The notes under the pieces are model-generated. The model saw only the letters and a list, made by a program, of their open reading frames with translations. It ran no database searches and was not told the origin of the DNA. Shown in pieces: positions 1 to 7,572 of a stretch of 14,001 nt of DNA. The position numbers and the translations under genes are program-made. The stretch spans positions 1 to 14,001 of the forward strand of contig JADGRM010000027.1 of assembly GCA_017880945.1 (NCBI GenBank), given 5' to 3'. The first letter of the stretch is position 1; the number at the start of each line of letters is the position of its first letter. Source of the stretch: Gallionella sp. Lineage in GTDB: Bacteria > Pseudomonadota > Gammaproteobacteria > Burkholderiales > Gallionellaceae.

Positions 1-1967
1 TGCAGTTCGCCGATCCAGCCGATGGCGCGACCATCCAGCAGGATGCGCGCCGAACGTCCCGGATGCGAAGCGGGATGATGTGCGCCCTCAAAACTCAACA
101 GGGTTGGCGAGAACAACGCTTCGACATCGCCCTTCACGTCGTAGAAATCAACATTATTCGCAGCCACTGCCCACTGCTCAGGTAGCGCCGTGCCATATGC
201 CAACCCAGCCACACGCTCATGCTGTACATAGCTGCCCGCCACGGCAGTGAAACAACCGCCCACTTCGAACAGGCGCACGCGCGGTTGTTTGCGCGCAAGG
301 TTGGTACCCAAAGAGCCGAGCAGCCCGCCCAACAAGCTGCTGCGCATTACGCTCATCTGGCTGGCGATGGGGTTCTTCAACGCGATGGGCGCGGCGTTTC
401 CGCACAAATCATGCTCCCACTCGGTTGCCACGAAAGCATAATTGATGGCCTCCTGATAATCGCGCAGCACCAGTGCCTGGCGCAGTTTCGCCAAGGGACG
501 CTGCGCCTCGGCCTGCGGCAATATGTTCATGGTGGCCTGCGGAGGCAGCGGCGTGATTTTCTCGTAGCCGTATACGCGCGCGACTTCTTCGATCAGGTCT
601 TCCTCGATTGCGATATCGAAGCGATAGCTGGGTGGCGTCACCGAAAATTCTTCGCCCTGGCGTTGAAACACCATGCCTAGTCGCGACAGGATCTGCGCGA
701 TCTGGTCAGCGTCCATTGCCAAACCCAACACCCGATGCACGCGCGAGGTGCGCAGTTTCACCGGATGACGCGCTGGCAGTTCGCCGCACACTTCAGTCAA
801 TGTCCCGGCTTGACCGCCACAGATGTCGAGTATCAATTGAGTGGCTCGATCCAGCGAAGTTTGCGTGGCAGCAAAATCCACTCCGCGCTCAAAGCGGTAA
901 GATGAATCCGAACCGAAACCCAGACGACGCGACTTGCCGACGATCACGCCGGGAGCAAAGAACGCACTCTCCAGGAAGATGTCGCTGGTCGCATCATCCA
1001 CCGCACTGTCCGCACCGCCCATCACGCCGGCCAATGCTATGGCATTTTTGCTATCGGCAATCACCAGCATGTCGCTTTGCAACGTGATTTTCTGATCATT
1101 CAACAGTTGCAGGCTTTCCCCGTCTCGTGCGAAGCGCACTTCGAGGTCGCCCTGCAATTTGGCCAAATCAAAAGCGTGTAGTGGCTGCCCCAGTTCCAGC
1201 AGTACATAGTTGGTCACGTCCACCAGCGCGCTGATGCTGCGCAAGCCGCAGCGCTCCAGGCGCTGCACCATCCATGCGGGTGTGGCCGCCTTCGCGTTCA
1301 CGCCCGTGATCACTCGCCCGGTGTAACGCGGACAAGCGGCGGATGCCGTCACCTTGACCTTGCAGCTGCGGCCACTGATCTGCTTGAACGACGCATTAGG
1401 GATGGGCTGCAACAATGCGCCAGTCAGCGCAGCCACTTCACGGGCGATGCCATGCAACGACAAACAGTCGCTGCGATTAGGCGTGAGTTTGAGCGTGATC
1501 AGATGATCGTCCAGATCGAGATGGGCGCGTATGCTCTGTCCTACCATCGCATCGGCAGCCAACTCCATCAGACCGTCGCTCTCTTCCGCCAAACCAAGTT
1601 CTTTGGCAGAACACATCATGCCGTAGGACGCGACGCCGCGCACCTTGGCCTGTTTGATCTCTAAGCCCGGCAGCTTCGCGCCGACCAGCGCGCACGGCGC
1701 TTTCATGCCGACCGTCACGTTCTGCGCGCCGCACACGATGGTAAGCGGCTCGCTCTGTCCGATGCTCACCGTCAACACATTCAAACGGTCGGCATCGGGA
1801 TGCTTGTCCTTGCTCAACACTTCCGCGACGACGACCTTGTCGAACGGCGGCGCAACCGCAGTCACCTCCTCCACTTCCAGCCCAGCCATGGTCAACAGGT
1901 GGGCAAGTTGCTCGCTGGAGAGCGACGGGTTCACTAGGCTACGCAGCCAGGATTCAGAAAATTGCAT
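1..1967 (-). CDS. pheT: Phenylalanine--tRNA ligase beta subunit, C-terminus off the window edge
   Basis: This is the beta chain of the alpha2-beta2 cytoplasmic enzyme that charges tRNA-Phe; beta carries tRNA contacts and the editing site for Tyr-tRNA-Phe. The frame is open from the ATG at 1967 (MQFSESWLRSLVNPSLSSEQ) to base 1, about 655 codons. The family is usually near 790 residues, so the C-terminal anticodon-binding (FDX-ACB) part lies outside. In order I can read the N-terminal OB-fold tRNA-binding region (about 40-150, with KDKHPDADRLNV and GMMCSAKELGL), the B3/B4 editing region (about 210-390, with LVDVTNYVLLELGQPLHAFD and GVMGG), the B5 region, and the catalytic-like core reaching PGRSARILLDGRAIGWIGEL at the edge. 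It starts 7 bases after the pheS stop with no strong Shine-Dalgarno of its own, so translation is probably coupled to pheS. Identity is secure. Confidence 0.97.
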   Translation of the reverse strand, partial: MQFSESWLRSLVNPSLSSEQLAHLLTMAGLEVEEVTAVAPPFDKVVVAEVLSKDKHPDADRLNVLTVSIGQSEPLTIVCGAQNVTVGMKAPCALVGAKLPGLEIKQAKVRGVASYGMMCSAKELGLAEESDGLMELAADAMVGQSIRAHLDLDDHLITLKLTPNRSDCLSLHGIAREVAALTGALLQPIPNASFKQISGRSCKVKVTASAACPRYTGRVITGVNAKAATPAWMVQRLERCGLRSISALVDVTNYVLLELGQPLHAFDLAKLQGDLEVRFARDGESLQLLNDQKITLQSDMLVIADSKNAIALAGVMGGADSAVDDATSDIFLESAFFAPGVIVGKSRRLGFGSDSSYRFERGVDFAATQTSLDRATQLILDICGGQAGTLTEVCGELPARHPVKLRTSRVHRVLGLAMDADQIAQILSRLGMVFQRQGEEFSVTPPSYRFDIAIEEDLIEEVARVYGYEKITPLPPQATMNILPQAEAQRPLAKLRQALVLRDYQEAINYAFVATEWEHDLCGNAAPIALKNPIASQMSVMRSSLLGGLLGSLGTNLARKQPRVRLFEVGGCFTAVAGSYVQHERVAGLAYGTALPEQWAVAANNVDFYDVKGDVEALFSPTLLSFEGAHHPASHPGRSARILLDGRAIGWIGEL

Positions 1968-1974
1968 ATTCAGT

Positions 1975-2985
1975 TCAGGCGAATTGTTTAAGGAATTGCA
2001 GGTCGTTCTCAAAGAACAGCCTGAGGTCGTTCACGCCATAACGCAGCATCGCCAAGCGTTCCACGCCCATGCCGAACGCGAAGCCGATGTATTTCTCGCT
2101 GTCTATGCCGACATGCTTGAGCACGTTCGGATGCACCATGCCGCAGCCGCCGATCTCAAGCCAGCCGCCCTTCCAGCTCATATCCATTTCGGCCGACGGT
2201 TCGGTGAACGGAAAGAACGAGGGACGGAAACGCACTTGCATGTCCGACGTCTCGAAATAGTTCTGCAGGAAATCGGCGATCACGCCCTTGAGGTCGGCGA
2301 AGCTGACACGCTCGCCTATCCACAGACCTTCGACCTGATGAAACATCGGCGAATGGGTGGCGTCGGAATCCACGCGATAGACTCGCCCCGGAGCAATGAT
2401 GCGGATGTCCGGCATCGTCTCCAGATGCTTGTATTTCGCCACATGCGCCTGCATGTAGCGGATCTGGATCGGCGAAGTGTGAGTGCGCAGCACATGTTTC
2501 TCGTCGATGTAGAAAGTGTCGTGCATGGCACGCGCCGGATGGTCTTCCGGGATGTTCAGCGCGGTAAAATTGTAGAAATCGCTCTCGATCTCCGGACCTT
2601 CCGCCACGGCATAGCCGATGGAGTGGAACAGCGTCTCGATGCGTTCCAATGTGCGTGTCACCGGATGCAGACCGCCCGTGCCCAAGCCGCGCCCGGGCAA
2701 GGTCACATCCAGCGATTCCGCCGCCAGCTTTTGCGCCAGTTTGATTTGCTGAAGCGTATCACGGCGCTGTTGCAACGCCGCCTCGATACTTTGTTTGACT
2801 TGATTGATACGCGCCCCTGCTGCGGGACGTTCCTCCGCAGACAGCTTGCCCAATCCCTTAAGCAATACAGTCAGACTGCCTTCTTTGCCCAGGTAGCGCG
2901 CTTTGACCTGCTCTAATTCTGCTTCGTCGCTGATCAACGCGAACTGTTGCAGAGCCTGGTCGAGAATTTGTTGAAGTTCTTGCAT
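1975..2985 (-). CDS. pheS: Phenylalanine--tRNA ligase alpha subunit
   Basis: Catalytic subunit of phenylalanyl-tRNA synthetase, class II; it makes Phe-AMP and transfers Phe to tRNA-Phe in the cytoplasm together with PheT. The 336 residues match the usual family length (E. coli 327). The first ~100 residues are the basic coiled-coil arm that contacts tRNA (LEQVKARYLGKEG). The class II core follows, with motif 1 around HPVTRTLERIETLFHSIGY, motif 2 at RFRPSFFPFTEPSAEMD, the GGCGMVHPNVL substrate loop and motif 3 at GFAFGMGVERLAML. The start is an ATG preceded by an AGGGGAG-type ribosome site about 10 bases upstream. A terminator-like hairpin lies between rplT and this gene, so pheST may be read by polymerase that escapes it or by an internal promoter. 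I see no Phe-rich pheM-like leader peptide. Confidence 0.97.
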   Translation of the reverse strand: MQELQQILDQALQQFALISDEAELEQVKARYLGKEGSLTVLLKGLGKLSAEERPAAGARINQVKQSIEAALQQRRDTLQQIKLAQKLAAESLDVTLPGRGLGTGGLHPVTRTLERIETLFHSIGYAVAEGPEIESDFYNFTALNIPEDHPARAMHDTFYIDEKHVLRTHTSPIQIRYMQAHVAKYKHLETMPDIRIIAPGRVYRVDSDATHSPMFHQVEGLWIGERVSFADLKGVIADFLQNYFETSDMQVRFRPSFFPFTEPSAEMDMSWKGGWLEIGGCGMVHPNVLKHVGIDSEKYIGFAFGMGVERLAMLRYGVNDLRLFFENDLQFLKQFA

Positions 2986-3051
2986 TTATCTTTAGCTCCC
3001 CTTCTCTTGCTACGGGAAGGTCGCTGCCAAGCAGCGGGTTAGCTCCCGGCG

Positions 3052-3089
3052 TAACCTCTCGCTAGTGCAAGGGGAAGTGGGAGAGGTTA
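3052..3089. repeat. Inverted repeat in the rplT-pheS gap
   Basis: TAACCTCTC (3052-3060) and GAGAGGTTA (3081-3089) form a perfect 9-bp stem around a 20-base purine-rich loop (AAGGGGAAGTGG). The sequence has the flavour of the short dispersed intergenic repeats with CCTCTCCC/GGGAGAGG arms that are common in proteobacteria. It lies between the terminator after rplT and the pheS ribosome site, so it would be in the pheS leader RNA. Confidence 0.5.
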
Positions 3090-3094
3090 GAAGC

Positions 3095-3121
3095 AAAAAA
3101 AGGAGGCTTACCGCCTCCTTT
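3095..3121 (-). terminator. Intrinsic terminator downstream of rplT
   Basis: Read on the minus strand this is AAAGGAGGC, loop GGTAA, then GCCTCC followed by seven T (3101 down to 3095). The stem is 6 GC-rich pairs, extendable by three A-T pairs. It lies 19 bases past the rplT stop and 110 bases before pheS. It fits either partial termination within the operon or an attenuator for pheST. The reverse direction also carries a T-rich tail (TTTGTTTTT) but has nothing to terminate. Confidence 0.85.
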
Positions 3122-3139
3122 GTTTTTCAACGGACTAAC

Positions 3140-3499
3140 TTAAACGCCGAGGCTGGCTTTTGCTTGCGCCACGAATTGCGCAAACGCCGGCTTATCGAAA
3201 ATGGCAATGTCCGACAACACCTTACGGTCAACCTGAATGTCCGCTTTCTTCAGGCCATTCATGAATACGCTGTAGGTCAGGCCTTGTTCACGCGCTGCCG
3301 CATTGATACGCGCAATCCACAAAGTGCGGAACTGGCGTTTCTTTTGACGGCGATCACGATACGAATACTGCCCCGCTTTCATCACCGCTTGTTTAGCGAT
3401 ACGGTAGACGTTCTTGCGGCGACCGCGATATCCTTTGGCCAGGTCGAGGATCTTCTTGTGACTGGCGCGTGCTACTACTCCACGTTTTACTCTTGGCAT
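3140..3499 (-). CDS. rplT: 50S ribosomal protein L20
   Basis: Large-subunit protein that binds 23S rRNA early in assembly; in E. coli and relatives it also represses translation of rpmI-rplT by binding its own mRNA. The 119-residue product is full length for the family. It opens with the conserved MPRVKRGVVARASHKKIL, continues with the basic AKGYRGRRKNVYRIAKQAVM helix and the RQFRTLWIARINAAAREQG segment, and ends in the globular C-terminal domain (GLKKADIQVDRKVLSDIAIF). The ATG has a clear AAGGAG six bases upstream. It follows rpmI by 10 bases, so the two are co-transcribed. Nothing unusual is visible. Confidence 0.98.
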   Translation of the reverse strand: MPRVKRGVVARASHKKILDLAKGYRGRRKNVYRIAKQAVMKAGQYSYRDRRQKKRQFRTLWIARINAAAREQGLTYSVFMNGLKKADIQVDRKVLSDIAIFDKPAFAQFVAQAKASLGV

Positions 3500-3509
3500 G
3501 GTCTGCTCC

Positions 3510-3707
3510 TTATGCGTAAGGCATCATGGCGTGAACCGATGCTTTATTGGTTGCGTGGACTTCAGTCGTGCCGCGTAATTGACGTTTGTTTTTGGTAGTC
3601 TTCTTGGTCAGGATATGACGTTTGAACGCTTGTGAGCGCTTGATACTACCGCCGGCGCGAACCTTGAAACGCTTGGCCGCCCCGCTTTTGGTTTTCATCT
3701 TGGGCAT
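3510..3707 (-). CDS. rpmI: 50S ribosomal protein L35
   Basis: Small basic large-subunit protein. The 65 residues match the family length and start MPKMKTKSGAAKRFKVRAGG, with the conserved SQAFKRHILTKKTTKNKRQLRG block rich in Lys/Arg. The ATG has an AAGGAG ribosome site (TTAAGGAGCAATT before the start). It lies between infC and rplT in the canonical order. The 127-base gap to infC is longer than the other gaps in this operon. In E. coli the comparable stretch holds the L20 translational operator, so a similar control is plausible here. Confidence 0.98.
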   Translation of the reverse strand: MPKMKTKSGAAKRFKVRAGGSIKRSQAFKRHILTKKTTKNKRQLRGTTEVHATNKASVHAMMPYA

Positions 3708-3735
3708 AATTGCTCCTTAAGTTATGGCGCGAGGT

Positions 3736-3753
3736 GTTTTCCGGTGGAAAAAC
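3736..3753 (-). promoter_or_regulatory. Hairpin in the rpmI leader, possible L20 operator part
   Basis: On the minus strand GTTTTTCC, loop ACC, GGAAAAC can fold into a stem of about 7 pairs with one unpaired base. It lies 28-46 bases upstream of the rpmI start, inside the 127-base infC-rpmI gap. In E. coli, L20 represses rpmI through structures in this leader. I cannot show that this hairpin mimics the 23S rRNA site, so the assignment is weak. Confidence 0.25.
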
Positions 3754-3834
3754 TTATTAACCCATACGCCACTTATTATTGGGACTGTTTACAACTTCAT
3801 CCCGGCCATCCCTTGCTGCCGAGACAATTAAAAT

Positions 3835-4365
3835 TTAGCCTGCTTTTTTCTTGGCTTTGGGTGACAACACCATCACCATCTGGCGGCCTTCCATTTTCGG
3901 AAACTGCTCGACCACGCCATATTCTTCCAAGTCAGCCCTGACGCGCTCTATCAGGCGCATGCCGATCTCCTGATGAGCCATTTCACGGCCGCGAAAACGC
4001 AACGTGATCTTGGTCTTGTCGCCGTCCCCCAGAAACTTGATCAAGTTGCGCAACTTGATGTTGTAGTCACCTTCATCCGTATTTGGACGAAACTTGATTT
4101 CCTTGATCTGTACCTGTTTCTGTTTTAGCTTGGCTTCATGCAGCTTCTTGCTTTCGGCATATTTAAATTTGCCGATGTCCATAATTCGACAGACAGGTGG
4201 ATCCGCCAACGGCGAAATCTCCACTAAATCCAACTCTGCTTCATCTGCCATACGCAATGCTTCTGCGATGGCCACGATCCCGAGGGGCTCTTTTTCTACA
4301 CCAATGAGTCGCACTTGCGGTGCTGTGATCATCTCATTGATGCGTTGCGATTTATCTTGTGCTAT
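3835..4365 (-). CDS. infC: Translation initiation factor IF-3, rare start codon
   Basis: IF-3 binds the 30S subunit, keeps it apart from 50S and checks the start codon-initiator tRNA match. The visible protein has the N-domain (QDKSQRINEMITAPQVRLIG, LVEISPLADPPVCRIMDIGK), the basic linker helix (KLKQKQVQIKEIKFRP) and the C-domain (KITLRFRGREMAHQEIGMR, FPKMEGRQMVMVLSPKAKKK). The first in-frame ATG (4332) would delete the conserved QDKSQRINE lead, so it is too late. Upstream to the in-frame TAG at about 4386 there is no ATG, GTG or TTG, only ATA (4365) and ATT (4371). GGAG at 4377-4374 sits 8 bases before ATA but only 2 before ATT, so I place the start at ATA (176 residues); ATT would give 178. 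Rare starts on infC are a known autoregulatory device, because IF-3 discriminates against them. thrS ends 28 bases upstream of the ATT. Confidence 0.95.
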   Translation of the reverse strand: MAQDKSQRINEMITAPQVRLIGVEKEPLGIVAIAEALRMADEAELDLVEISPLADPPVCRIMDIGKFKYAESKKLHEAKLKQKQVQIKEIKFRPNTDEGDYNIKLRNLIKFLGDGDKTKITLRFRGREMAHQEIGMRLIERVRADLEEYGVVEQFPKMEGRQMVMVLSPKAKKKAG

Positions 4366-4399
4366 TGCAATATCTCCACTTAAACAATACTAAGCCGTG

Positions 4400-6307
4400 C
4401 TACCCATTTTTGATTTCAGTCTGCAAACGTTGAAGCAGAGCTTCCAACGTCATCTGTCCGAGATCTTCACCACTACGGGAACGCACGGCCACCAAACTTG
4501 CAGCCACTTCTTTATCGCCAATGATCAGCTGATAAGGTAATTTCTGTAAGCTATGTTCGCGTATTTTATAGGTAATCTTCTCATTGCGCAAATCAAGTTG
4601 TATGCGCAACCCGGCGGCCCGCAATTTTTGTGCTACTTGGGTCGTATATTCCTCTTGCGCCTGAGAAATATTCATCAATACAACCTGGAGCGGCGACAGC
4701 CACAACGGGAACGCGCCGGCATGGTGCTCGATCAGGATACCGATGAAGCGCTCCATCGAACCCAGGATGGCGCGATGCAGCATCACCGGAGGTTTGCGGC
4801 TGTTGTCTTCATCGACGAACTCCGCACCCAATCGCACCGGCAAATTGAAATCCAGCTGTATCGTGCCGCACTGCCACAGACGACCCAGGCTATCTTTCAA
4901 TGTAAATTCGACTTTGGGACCATAGAACGCGCCTTCGCCAGGCTGGACATCATATGCCAAACCATTTTGCTGCAACGCAGAAGCCAAGCCGGCTTCGGCC
5001 TTGTCCCAAGTCTCGTCAGATCCGACCCGTTTTACCGGGCGCGTGGACAGCTTGACCAGCACCTCATTGAAACCGAAATCGCGATATACCTCATTCAGCA
5101 TCACGATGAACTTGGACACCTCGGACTGCACCTGCGCTTCGGTACAGAAAATATGCGCATCATCCTGGGTAAAGCCGCGCACCCGCATCAAGCCGTGCAG
5201 CGATCCGGAAGTCTCATTGCGATGGCAGGAACCGAATTCCGCCAGACGCAACGGCAAGTCGCGGTAGCTGTGCAGGCCGTGGTTGAATATCTGCACGTGA
5301 CCGGGGCAGTTCATCGGCTTCACTGCATAGTCGCGATTTTCTGACGCGGTGGTGAACATGTTGTCGTGATAATTTTCCCAGTGCCCGGATTTCTCCCACA
5401 GCGTCCTGTCCATGATGGTCGGGGTGCGCACTTCCTGGTAGTCGTGCTCACGAAACTTGGCACGCATGTACTGTTCGATTTCCTGCCACAACGTCCAGCC
5501 CTTGGGATGCCAGAACACCATGCCGGGCGACGAATCCTGCATGTGGAACAAGTCCAGTTGCTTGGCCAGCTTGCGGTGGTCGCGCTTTTCGGCTTCATCA
5601 AGCTGATGCAGGTAAGCATCCAACTCTTCCTTCTTCGCCCACGCCGTGCCATAGATGCGCTGCAGCATCTCATTCTTCGAATCGCCGCGCCAATACGCGC
5701 CCGCCAGCTTCATCAGCTTGAAGGCTTTCAGCTTGCCGGTGGAGGGCACGTGCGGGCCTCGACACAGATCGGTGAAGTTGCCCTCGGTATACAGCGACAC
5801 ATCCTGATCGGCCGGAATGGAGGCAATGATCTCTGCCTTGTAATGCTCGTTGATGCCCTTGAAATAACTCACCGCCTCGTCGCGAGGCAATACCTTGCGC
5901 GTCACCGGAATATCCCGCTTGGCAAGTTCTGCCATGCGCTTCTCGATTGCCGCCAGATCTTCGGGCGTAAACGGACGCTGGTAGGAGAAGTCATAGAAAA
6001 AACCGTTTTCTATCACCGGGCCTATGGTCACTTGTGCATCGGGGAATAATTCTTTCACCGCATAAGCCAGCAAATGCGCGGTGGAGTGGCGGATGATCTC
6101 CAGCCCATCGGCATCCTTGTCGGTGATGATCGCCAGCGCAGCATCCTGCGAAATCAGATGCGTGGTATCTACCAGATGGCCGTCTACTTTGCCGGCCAGC
6201 GCGGCACGCGCCAAACCCGCGCCTATGCTAAGCGCAACATCAGCAACCGTCACAGCATGTGCAAAGCTGCGCTGCGAACCATCCGGCAAAGTAATAATAA
6301 CTGGCAT
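4400..6307 (-). CDS. thrS: Threonine--tRNA ligase
   Basis: Class II synthetase that charges tRNA-Thr and edits Ser-tRNA-Thr. From the ATG at 6307 (MPVIITLPDGSQRSFAHAVT) it has 635 residues, close to E. coli (642). A start 13 codons further up exists but would put an unconserved leader before the TGS domain and read through a hairpin. The TGS domain spans about 1-61. The N2 editing domain shows H74xxxH78 (HSTAHLL) and the paired Cys/His of LCRGPHVPSTG. The catalytic core shows the zinc ligands in MNCPGH, DDAHIF and HRAILGSMERF, with motif 2 RNETSGSLHGLMRVRGF. The anticodon-binding domain ends the protein. It is the first gene of the thrS-infC-rpmI-rplT-pheST operon. The ribosome site is weak (AGAAAAGAA). 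Confidence 0.98.
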   Translation of the reverse strand: MPVIITLPDGSQRSFAHAVTVADVALSIGAGLARAALAGKVDGHLVDTTHLISQDAALAIITDKDADGLEIIRHSTAHLLAYAVKELFPDAQVTIGPVIENGFFYDFSYQRPFTPEDLAAIEKRMAELAKRDIPVTRKVLPRDEAVSYFKGINEHYKAEIIASIPADQDVSLYTEGNFTDLCRGPHVPSTGKLKAFKLMKLAGAYWRGDSKNEMLQRIYGTAWAKKEELDAYLHQLDEAEKRDHRKLAKQLDLFHMQDSSPGMVFWHPKGWTLWQEIEQYMRAKFREHDYQEVRTPTIMDRTLWEKSGHWENYHDNMFTTASENRDYAVKPMNCPGHVQIFNHGLHSYRDLPLRLAEFGSCHRNETSGSLHGLMRVRGFTQDDAHIFCTEAQVQSEVSKFIVMLNEVYRDFGFNEVLVKLSTRPVKRVGSDETWDKAEAGLASALQQNGLAYDVQPGEGAFYGPKVEFTLKDSLGRLWQCGTIQLDFNLPVRLGAEFVDEDNSRKPPVMLHRAILGSMERFIGILIEHHAGAFPLWLSPLQVVLMNISQAQEEYTTQVAQKLRAAGLRIQLDLRNEKITYKIREHSLQKLPYQLIIGDKEVAASLVAVRSRSGEDLGQMTLEALLQRLQTEIKNG

Positions 6308-6328
6308 ATTTTCTTTTCTAAAATACAA

Positions 6329-6347
6329 AGTGCGGCGATGCCGCACT
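6329..6347 (-). promoter_or_regulatory. Strong hairpin in the thrS leader
   Basis: AGTGCGGC, three-base loop, GCCGCACT: a perfect 8-bp stem, followed on the minus strand by TTGTATTTT. It lies 22 bases upstream of the thrS ATG. In E. coli, ThrRS represses its own translation by binding tRNA-like stems in this leader. Here the 3-base loop does not contain a Thr anticodon, so the stem could instead be a structural element or a weak attenuator. The stem is certain; its role is not. Confidence 0.4.
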
Positions 6348-6436
6348 GGAAATACTGTAAGGCGCTATCGGAATCTAACCAACGACTCCCAATGGCGCGA
6401 TCCAACCGTAACCAATGATACCGTTGAAGACCGCGC

Positions 6437-6464
6437 ATTATAGTGTTACTGACGGAATTTACAA
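6437..6464 (-). promoter_or_regulatory. Sigma-70 promoter for the thrS operon
   Basis: On the minus strand TTGTAA (6464-6459) and a perfect TATAAT (6442-6437) are separated by 16 bases. Transcription would start near 6430, giving a leader of roughly 120 bases before the thrS ATG. It is the only strong promoter-like pair in the divergent gap between thrS and gspG. Confidence 0.75.
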
Positions 6465-6473
6465 TTCATTGTA
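6460..6473. promoter_or_regulatory. Palindrome over the thrS -35 box
   Basis: TACAAT-TC-ATTGTA is a perfect 6-bp inverted repeat with a 2-bp centre. It overlaps the -35 hexamer of the thrS promoter. The position would suit a repressor site for thrS, or shared control with the divergent gsp genes, but short AT-rich palindromes can arise by chance. Confidence 0.3.
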
Positions 6474-6594
6474 TGCATTCAATATGTGATGGCCAACTCG
6501 AGCCAGAATATAAATCGGCCCGATGACAATATGATGGATTCGGCTTTAGCCTTATACTTGTATTCCATCCGTTACTTTTTAGAACCAAATTCCT

Positions 6595-7059
6595 ATGCGA
6601 AATTCAAATACCATTTCTTCCCGTCGAGAACTGACTGGCTCTGCGGCGCGCGGTTTCACCCTGATTGAGATCATGGTGGTGGTGGTCATCATGGGCATCC
6701 TGGCCGCTTTGATCGTTCCCAAGCTGATGGGGCGTACCGACGATGCGCGCATCATCGCAGCCAAGCAGGACATTGCCACCGTGATGCAGGCACTCAAGTT
6801 GTACAAGCTGGATAATCAGCGTTATCCGACCACCGAGCAAGGCTTGCAGGCACTGATAGCCAAACCGACGGTAGGCCCCGCCGCCGATGGCTGGAAGACC
6901 GGCGGTTATGTCGACAAGCTGCCGAAAGATCCATGGGGCAATCCCTATCAATATCTGTCTCCCGGCATCAAGGGTGAGCTCGATGTGTTCTCGTTGGGCG
7001 CGGATGGCCAACCGGGAGGTGTCGGCAACGATGCCGATATCGGTTCGTGGGATCTGTAA
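6595..7059 (+). CDS. gspG: Type II secretion major pseudopilin GspG
   Basis: Main subunit of the periplasmic pseudopilus that drives folded proteins through the outer-membrane secretin. The 154-residue prepseudopilin has a 20-residue basic leader, then G|FTLIEIMVVVVIMGILAALI. This is the prepilin-peptidase site with the required Glu at +5 and the hydrophobic helix. Hallmarks of GspG follow: QALKLYKLDNQRYPTTEQGL, LPKDPWGNPYQYLSPG and the calcium-loop tail FSLGADGQPGGVGNDADIGSW. It is the first gene of the gsp cluster and is divergent from thrS. Its ribosome site is poor. A TATACT at 6553-6558 could be a -10 box, but I see no convincing -35. Genes for GspC, D, E and F are not in the window. Confidence 0.97.
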   Translation: MRNSNTISSRRELTGSAARGFTLIEIMVVVVIMGILAALIVPKLMGRTDDARIIAAKQDIATVMQALKLYKLDNQRYPTTEQGLQALIAKPTVGPAADGWKTGGYVDKLPKDPWGNPYQYLSPGIKGELDVFSLGADGQPGGVGNDADIGSWDL

Positions 7060-7571
7060 TCACGTTTTCTTTGCTTGGGTCGTACCGCGCTCATCGGAGC
7101 GCGCAATGTCGGCGACTATCGCGCGGGTTCACGCTGCTTGAATTGCTGGTGGTGATGGTGATCGTCGGCATCACGCTCGGGGCAGTGTCATTCAATGCGA
7201 TACCAAGCGAGCGGCAGGTATTGCAAAACGATGCGCAACGGATCGCGCTGTTGTTGCAACTGGCGCGCGATGAGGCGATCGTGCGCAACCGTCCGATCGC
7301 ATTCGAGGCTGAAGCCGATCGTTACCGCTTCCTGTTATTCGAAGATAATAATTGGCAAGCACTCAAGCAAGACGACATGTTTCGTGAGCGCGAATTCAAA
7401 CGCTCGCCGGTCATATTCTCGATCAGCCCGCCATTGGCGGAGCAGACGATCCCCTTTCGCATCATCTTCGGCCGCGAACCGGTCGGCATTCCTTTTGTCC
7501 TGACGCTTGCAGTCGGGGATGCGCAAGTTGCAATCCGTGCCGACGGGATCGGGCATTTCGTTGTCGAATAA
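7047..7571 (+). CDS. gspH: Type II secretion minor pseudopilin GspH
   Basis: Minor pseudopilin of the T2SS tip complex. The prepilin signal is RLSRG|FTLLELLVVMVIVGITLG, with Glu +5, followed by the long helix segment NDAQRIALLLQLARDEAIVRN typical of GspH/FimT and a beta-rich C-terminal domain. The start is uncertain. The frame can open at GTG 7047, overlapping gspG by 13 bases, with a 27-residue leader. It could instead open at TTG 7071, 11 bases after the gspG stop, giving a 19-residue leader that matches the 18-20 residue leaders of GspG, I and J. Neither has a good ribosome site, so translation is probably coupled to gspG. Confidence 0.92.
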   Translation: MGSVITFSLLGSYRAHRSAQCRRLSRGFTLLELLVVMVIVGITLGAVSFNAIPSERQVLQNDAQRIALLLQLARDEAIVRNRPIAFEAEADRYRFLLFEDNNWQALKQDDMFREREFKRSPVIFSISPPLAEQTIPFRIIFGREPVGIPFVLTLAVGDAQVAIRADGIGHFVVE

Positions 7572-7572
7572 T

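Noticed and set aside
1645..2916. Long plus-strand open frame (423 codons) opposite pheS and pheT
   Set aside because: It is antisense to two unmistakable synthetase genes, has no ribosome site and shows no recognisable protein features; it is a by-product of codon bias.
4553..5344. Plus-strand open frame (263 codons) opposite thrS
   Set aside because: Antisense to the conserved ThrRS catalytic core; the sequence is composition-driven with no domain.
6308..6346. Upstream in-frame ATG extending ThrS by 13 residues
   Set aside because: The extension is unconserved, is encoded across the leader hairpin, and the MPVIITLPDG start matches the family.
6348..6436. Possible tRNA gene upstream of thrS
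   Set aside because: No cloverleaf, TTC arm or acceptor pairing could be found on either strand.
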